Positions 54,702 through 64,000 of a stretch of 64,000 nucleotides of DNA are shown in pieces. Below the pieces are notes generated by a model. That model worked only from the letters and a program-made list of their open reading frames with translations. It searched no databases and was not told the DNA's origin. The DNA is from Stenotrophomonas sp. SAU14A_NAIMI4_5 (lineage in GTDB: Bacteria; Pseudomonadota; Gammaproteobacteria; Xanthomonadales; Xanthomonadaceae), in assembly GCF_003086795.1 (NCBI RefSeq), contig NZ_CP026003.1, forward strand, positions 888,503 to 952,502. Direction: 5' to 3'. The position numbers and the translations under genes were made by a program. How positions within the stretch are numbered: position 1 is the first letter of the stretch; each line of letters opens with the position of its first letter.

Positions 54702-55235
54702 ATGGCTCTCAATCTGTCCCAGAAGCAAGAAGTAGTCGCCGAGCTGGCAGACGTCGCCGCCAAGGCCCACTCCTTGATCGCAGCCGAATACGCTGGCACC
54801 ACGGTCGCCCAGATGACCGCGATGCGCAAGCAGGCTCGTGAAACCGGTGTTTTCTTGAAAGTTGTCAAGAACACCCTGGCTTCGCGCGCTGTTGAAGGCA
54901 CCGAGTTCGCAGTCGCACAGGACCAGATGGTTGGTCCGCTGCTGTACGCGTTCTCGCTCGAGGAGCCCGGCGCAGCCGGTCGCCTGATCAAGGAAGCCGC
55001 CAAGGGCAACGACAAGCTGAAGGCTAAGGTCGTCGCCATCGGTGGTGAAGTGTTCCCGGCGAGCCACGTCGAGGTTCTGGCATCGCTGCCGACCCGCGAC
55101 CAGGCCCTGGCAATGCTGGCACGCGTCCTGGCCGAGCCGGTCACGATGTTCGCCCGCGCCATCAAGGCTATCGGTGACAAGCAGAACGGTGGCGAAGCCG
55201 CTGAAGCTGCTGAACCGGCCGCCGAGACCGCCTGA
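54702..55235 (+). CDS. rplJ: Ribosomal protein L10
   Basis: The stalk base protein that carries L7/L12 dimers and represses its own operon. The 177-aa chain begins [20 protein letters not shown]. It has the conserved [27 protein letters not shown] and an Ala/Glu-rich C-terminal helix. GGAGG lies about 10 bp upstream. Confidence 0.97.
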   Translation: MALNLSQKQEVVAELADVAAKAHSLIAAEYAGTTVAQMTAMRKQARETGVFLKVVKNTLASRAVEGTEFAVAQDQMVGPLLYAFSLEEPGAAGRLIKEAAKGNDKLKAKVVAIGGEVFPASHVEVLASLPTRDQALAMLARVLAEPVTMFARAIKAIGDKQNGGEAAEAAEPAAETA

Positions 55236-55299
55236 GTTTCGACTATTTAGTGGTTCCTGACGGAACCTCAACCCAGAAAATCATCCAAAGGTAATTATC

Positions 55300-55665
55300 A
55301 TGTCCCTTACCAACGAACAGATCGTCGACGCCATCGCCGAGAAGTCCCTGATGGAAGTGATGGAGCTGGTCAAGGCCATCGAAGAGAAGTTCGGCGTCTC
55401 CGCCGCTGCTCCGGTTGCCGCCGCTGTGGCTGGCCCGGCTGCCGTCGTTGAAGAGCAGACCGAATTCGTCGTCACCCTGAAGTCCGCTGGCGACAAGAAG
55501 GTTGAAGTCATCAAGGCCGTCCGCGCCATCACCGGCCTGGGCCTGAAGGAAGCGAAGGACCTGGCCGAAGCCGGCGGCGTCCTGAAGGACAACGCTTCGA
55601 AGGACGAAGCCGAGAAGATGAAGAAGGACCTGGAAGCTGCTGGCGCGACTGTCGAAGTCAAGTAA
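55300..55665 (+). CDS. rplL: Ribosomal protein L7/L12
   Basis: The multicopy stalk protein that recruits translation factors. The 121-aa chain has the N-terminal dimerisation domain, an alanine-rich hinge and the C-terminal domain [35 protein letters not shown]. Typical length. Confidence 0.98.
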   Translation: MSLTNEQIVDAIAEKSLMEVMELVKAIEEKFGVSAAAPVAAAVAGPAAVVEEQTEFVVTLKSAGDKKVEVIKAVRAITGLGLKEAKDLAEAGGVLKDNASKDEAEKMKKDLEAAGATVEVK

Positions 55666-55706
55666 GCACTTCCCTTGCATCGTCATCGATTCACGGCGAT
55701 GCAGCC

Positions 55707-55734
55707 AAGGCTGGGGGCGTAAGCCCCCGGCCTT
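55707..55734 (+). terminator. Attenuator-like hairpin after rplL
   Basis: AAGGC-TGGGGGC-GTAA-GCCCCC-GGCCTT makes a long stem followed by TTGGTCGTTGTT. It probably ends part of the transcripts, lowering rpoBC relative to the ribosomal genes, as known in E. coli. Confidence 0.65.
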
Positions 55735-55754
55735 TGGTCGTTGTTGCGGTATCG

Positions 55755-55811
55755 GTTGAGTCGACTGTTAGTCGACTGCTGTGAAGGAAGTCGACTAACA
55801 GTCGACTCTAC
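55755..55811. repeat. Inverted pair of GTAG-like elements
   Basis: GTTGAGTCGACTGTTAGTCGACT (a GTTG variant) and an inverted copy ending CTAC at 55811. Confidence 0.7.
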
Positions 55812-55908
55812 CGGTTCAAAAGCAGAAAAAGCCCAACACGGGCTGCGGTCACAACCTCGCCAGCCAGCGCCACGCGCGGCAGCAGGGCAGTAGATGCAGA
55901 CGAGTTGG

Positions 55909-55967
55909 CAGTTGGAAGTAGCAAGAGAAGGCGTGCTGGTGCCGGCAATACCAGCGACTTCCAACTG
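55909..55967 (+). other. Nested hairpin in the rpoB leader
   Basis: An 11-bp perfect inverted repeat (CAGTTGGAAGT, 55909-55919; ACTTCCAACTG, 55957-55967) encloses a smaller hairpin (GCTGGT / ACCAGC, 55935-55955). It begins about 120 bp before rpoB. It could be an RNA-processing or regulatory structure. Confidence 0.5.
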
Positions 55968-56028
55968 ACAATTTCAAGTTTCCTTCGGGTCGTGGGCGCA
56001 CGGCCCGCACAACAAGGTGGAAGACCTC

Positions 56029-60183
<4,155 letters not shown>

Positions 60184-60270
60184 TCCATGCCGGCGCGGCG
60201 GTCCGCCGCCGCGCCGCTGGCAGTCAACTGAAAGCCCATCGACACAGCATTCCTCCTTCTGGAGAACACC

Positions 60271-64000
<3,730 letters not shown>

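Larger units (their letters stand above)
55666..56028. other. Spacer between rplL and rpoB
   Basis: These 363 bases hold a strong hairpin (55707-55734), a GTAG-like pair (55755-55811), and a second structured segment just before rpoB (55909-55967). In E. coli the same spacer contains an attenuator and an RNase III site. No gene is seen. Confidence 0.6.

Overview
The window reads as a chromosomal segment of a Stenotrophomonas species, most likely the S. maltophilia complex. The evidence is the high G+C coding sequence, close similarity of many proteins to Xanthomonadaceae versions (OxyR, AhpC/AhpF, the two-piece alpha subunit of transhydrogenase, a bacterial O-GlcNAc-transferase-like protein), and more than twenty GTAG-type palindromic repeats (SMAG/REP family) between genes. 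It is mostly core genome. I see no prophage, CRISPR array, insertion sequence or integrase.

Layout. 1-5.3 kb: end of a membrane protein, glnS, a DUF2007 protein, msrA, a 0.6 kb repeat-rich gap, tal and rnk. 5.4-8.8 kb: the peroxide-defence cluster oxyR, ahpF, ahpC. 9.1-17.1 kb: prmC, a proline iminopeptidase, a divergent LysR/MFS pair, a coupled unknown protein, and a minus-strand operon (nitroreductase, Xni-like exonuclease, NUDIX, N-formylglutamate amidohydrolase-like). 17.4-24.3 kb: a DUF1631 protein, then pntAA, separated from pntAB-pntB by a minus-strand ECF sigma / membrane protein / DUF3106 operon. 24.3-33.2 kb: sufT, ilvE, a secreted subtilase, a short asparaginase-like protein, wrbA, yihY, a TlpA-like lipoprotein and PPK2. 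33.3-44.5 kb: the O-GlcNAc-transferase homologue, prfA and hemA, opposite a TPR protein, lolB, ispE, tRNA-Gln, prs, rplY, pth and ychF. 44.5-50.0 kb: an intergenic array of three imperfect repeats carrying DnaA-box-like sequences, then a TonB-dependent receptor facing away from a secreted cyanophycinase-like peptidase and a secreted isoaspartyl-peptidase-like enzyme. 50.1-64.0 kb: the classical translation/transcription block tRNA-Tyr, tRNA-Gly, tRNA-Thr, tuf, tRNA-Trp, secE, nusG, rplK, rplA, rplJ, rplL, rpoB and rpoC (rpoC runs off the window).

How genes work together. OxyR probably senses peroxide and drives ahpC/ahpF. PntAA, PntAB and PntB form one proton-pumping transhydrogenase despite the interruption. 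HemA, PrfA, LolB, IspE, Prs, RplY, Pth and YchF are the usual gammaproteobacterial housekeeping neighbourhood. The receptor, cyanophycinase and isoaspartyl peptidase together look like a scavenging system for cyanophycin or other beta-aspartyl peptides; that function is inferred.

The least explained material is non-coding: two long hairpins with a shared core between msrA and tal, the DnaA-box-like array after ychF, an 18-bp-arm palindrome present at three sites, and GTAG elements that supply the stop codon of four genes.
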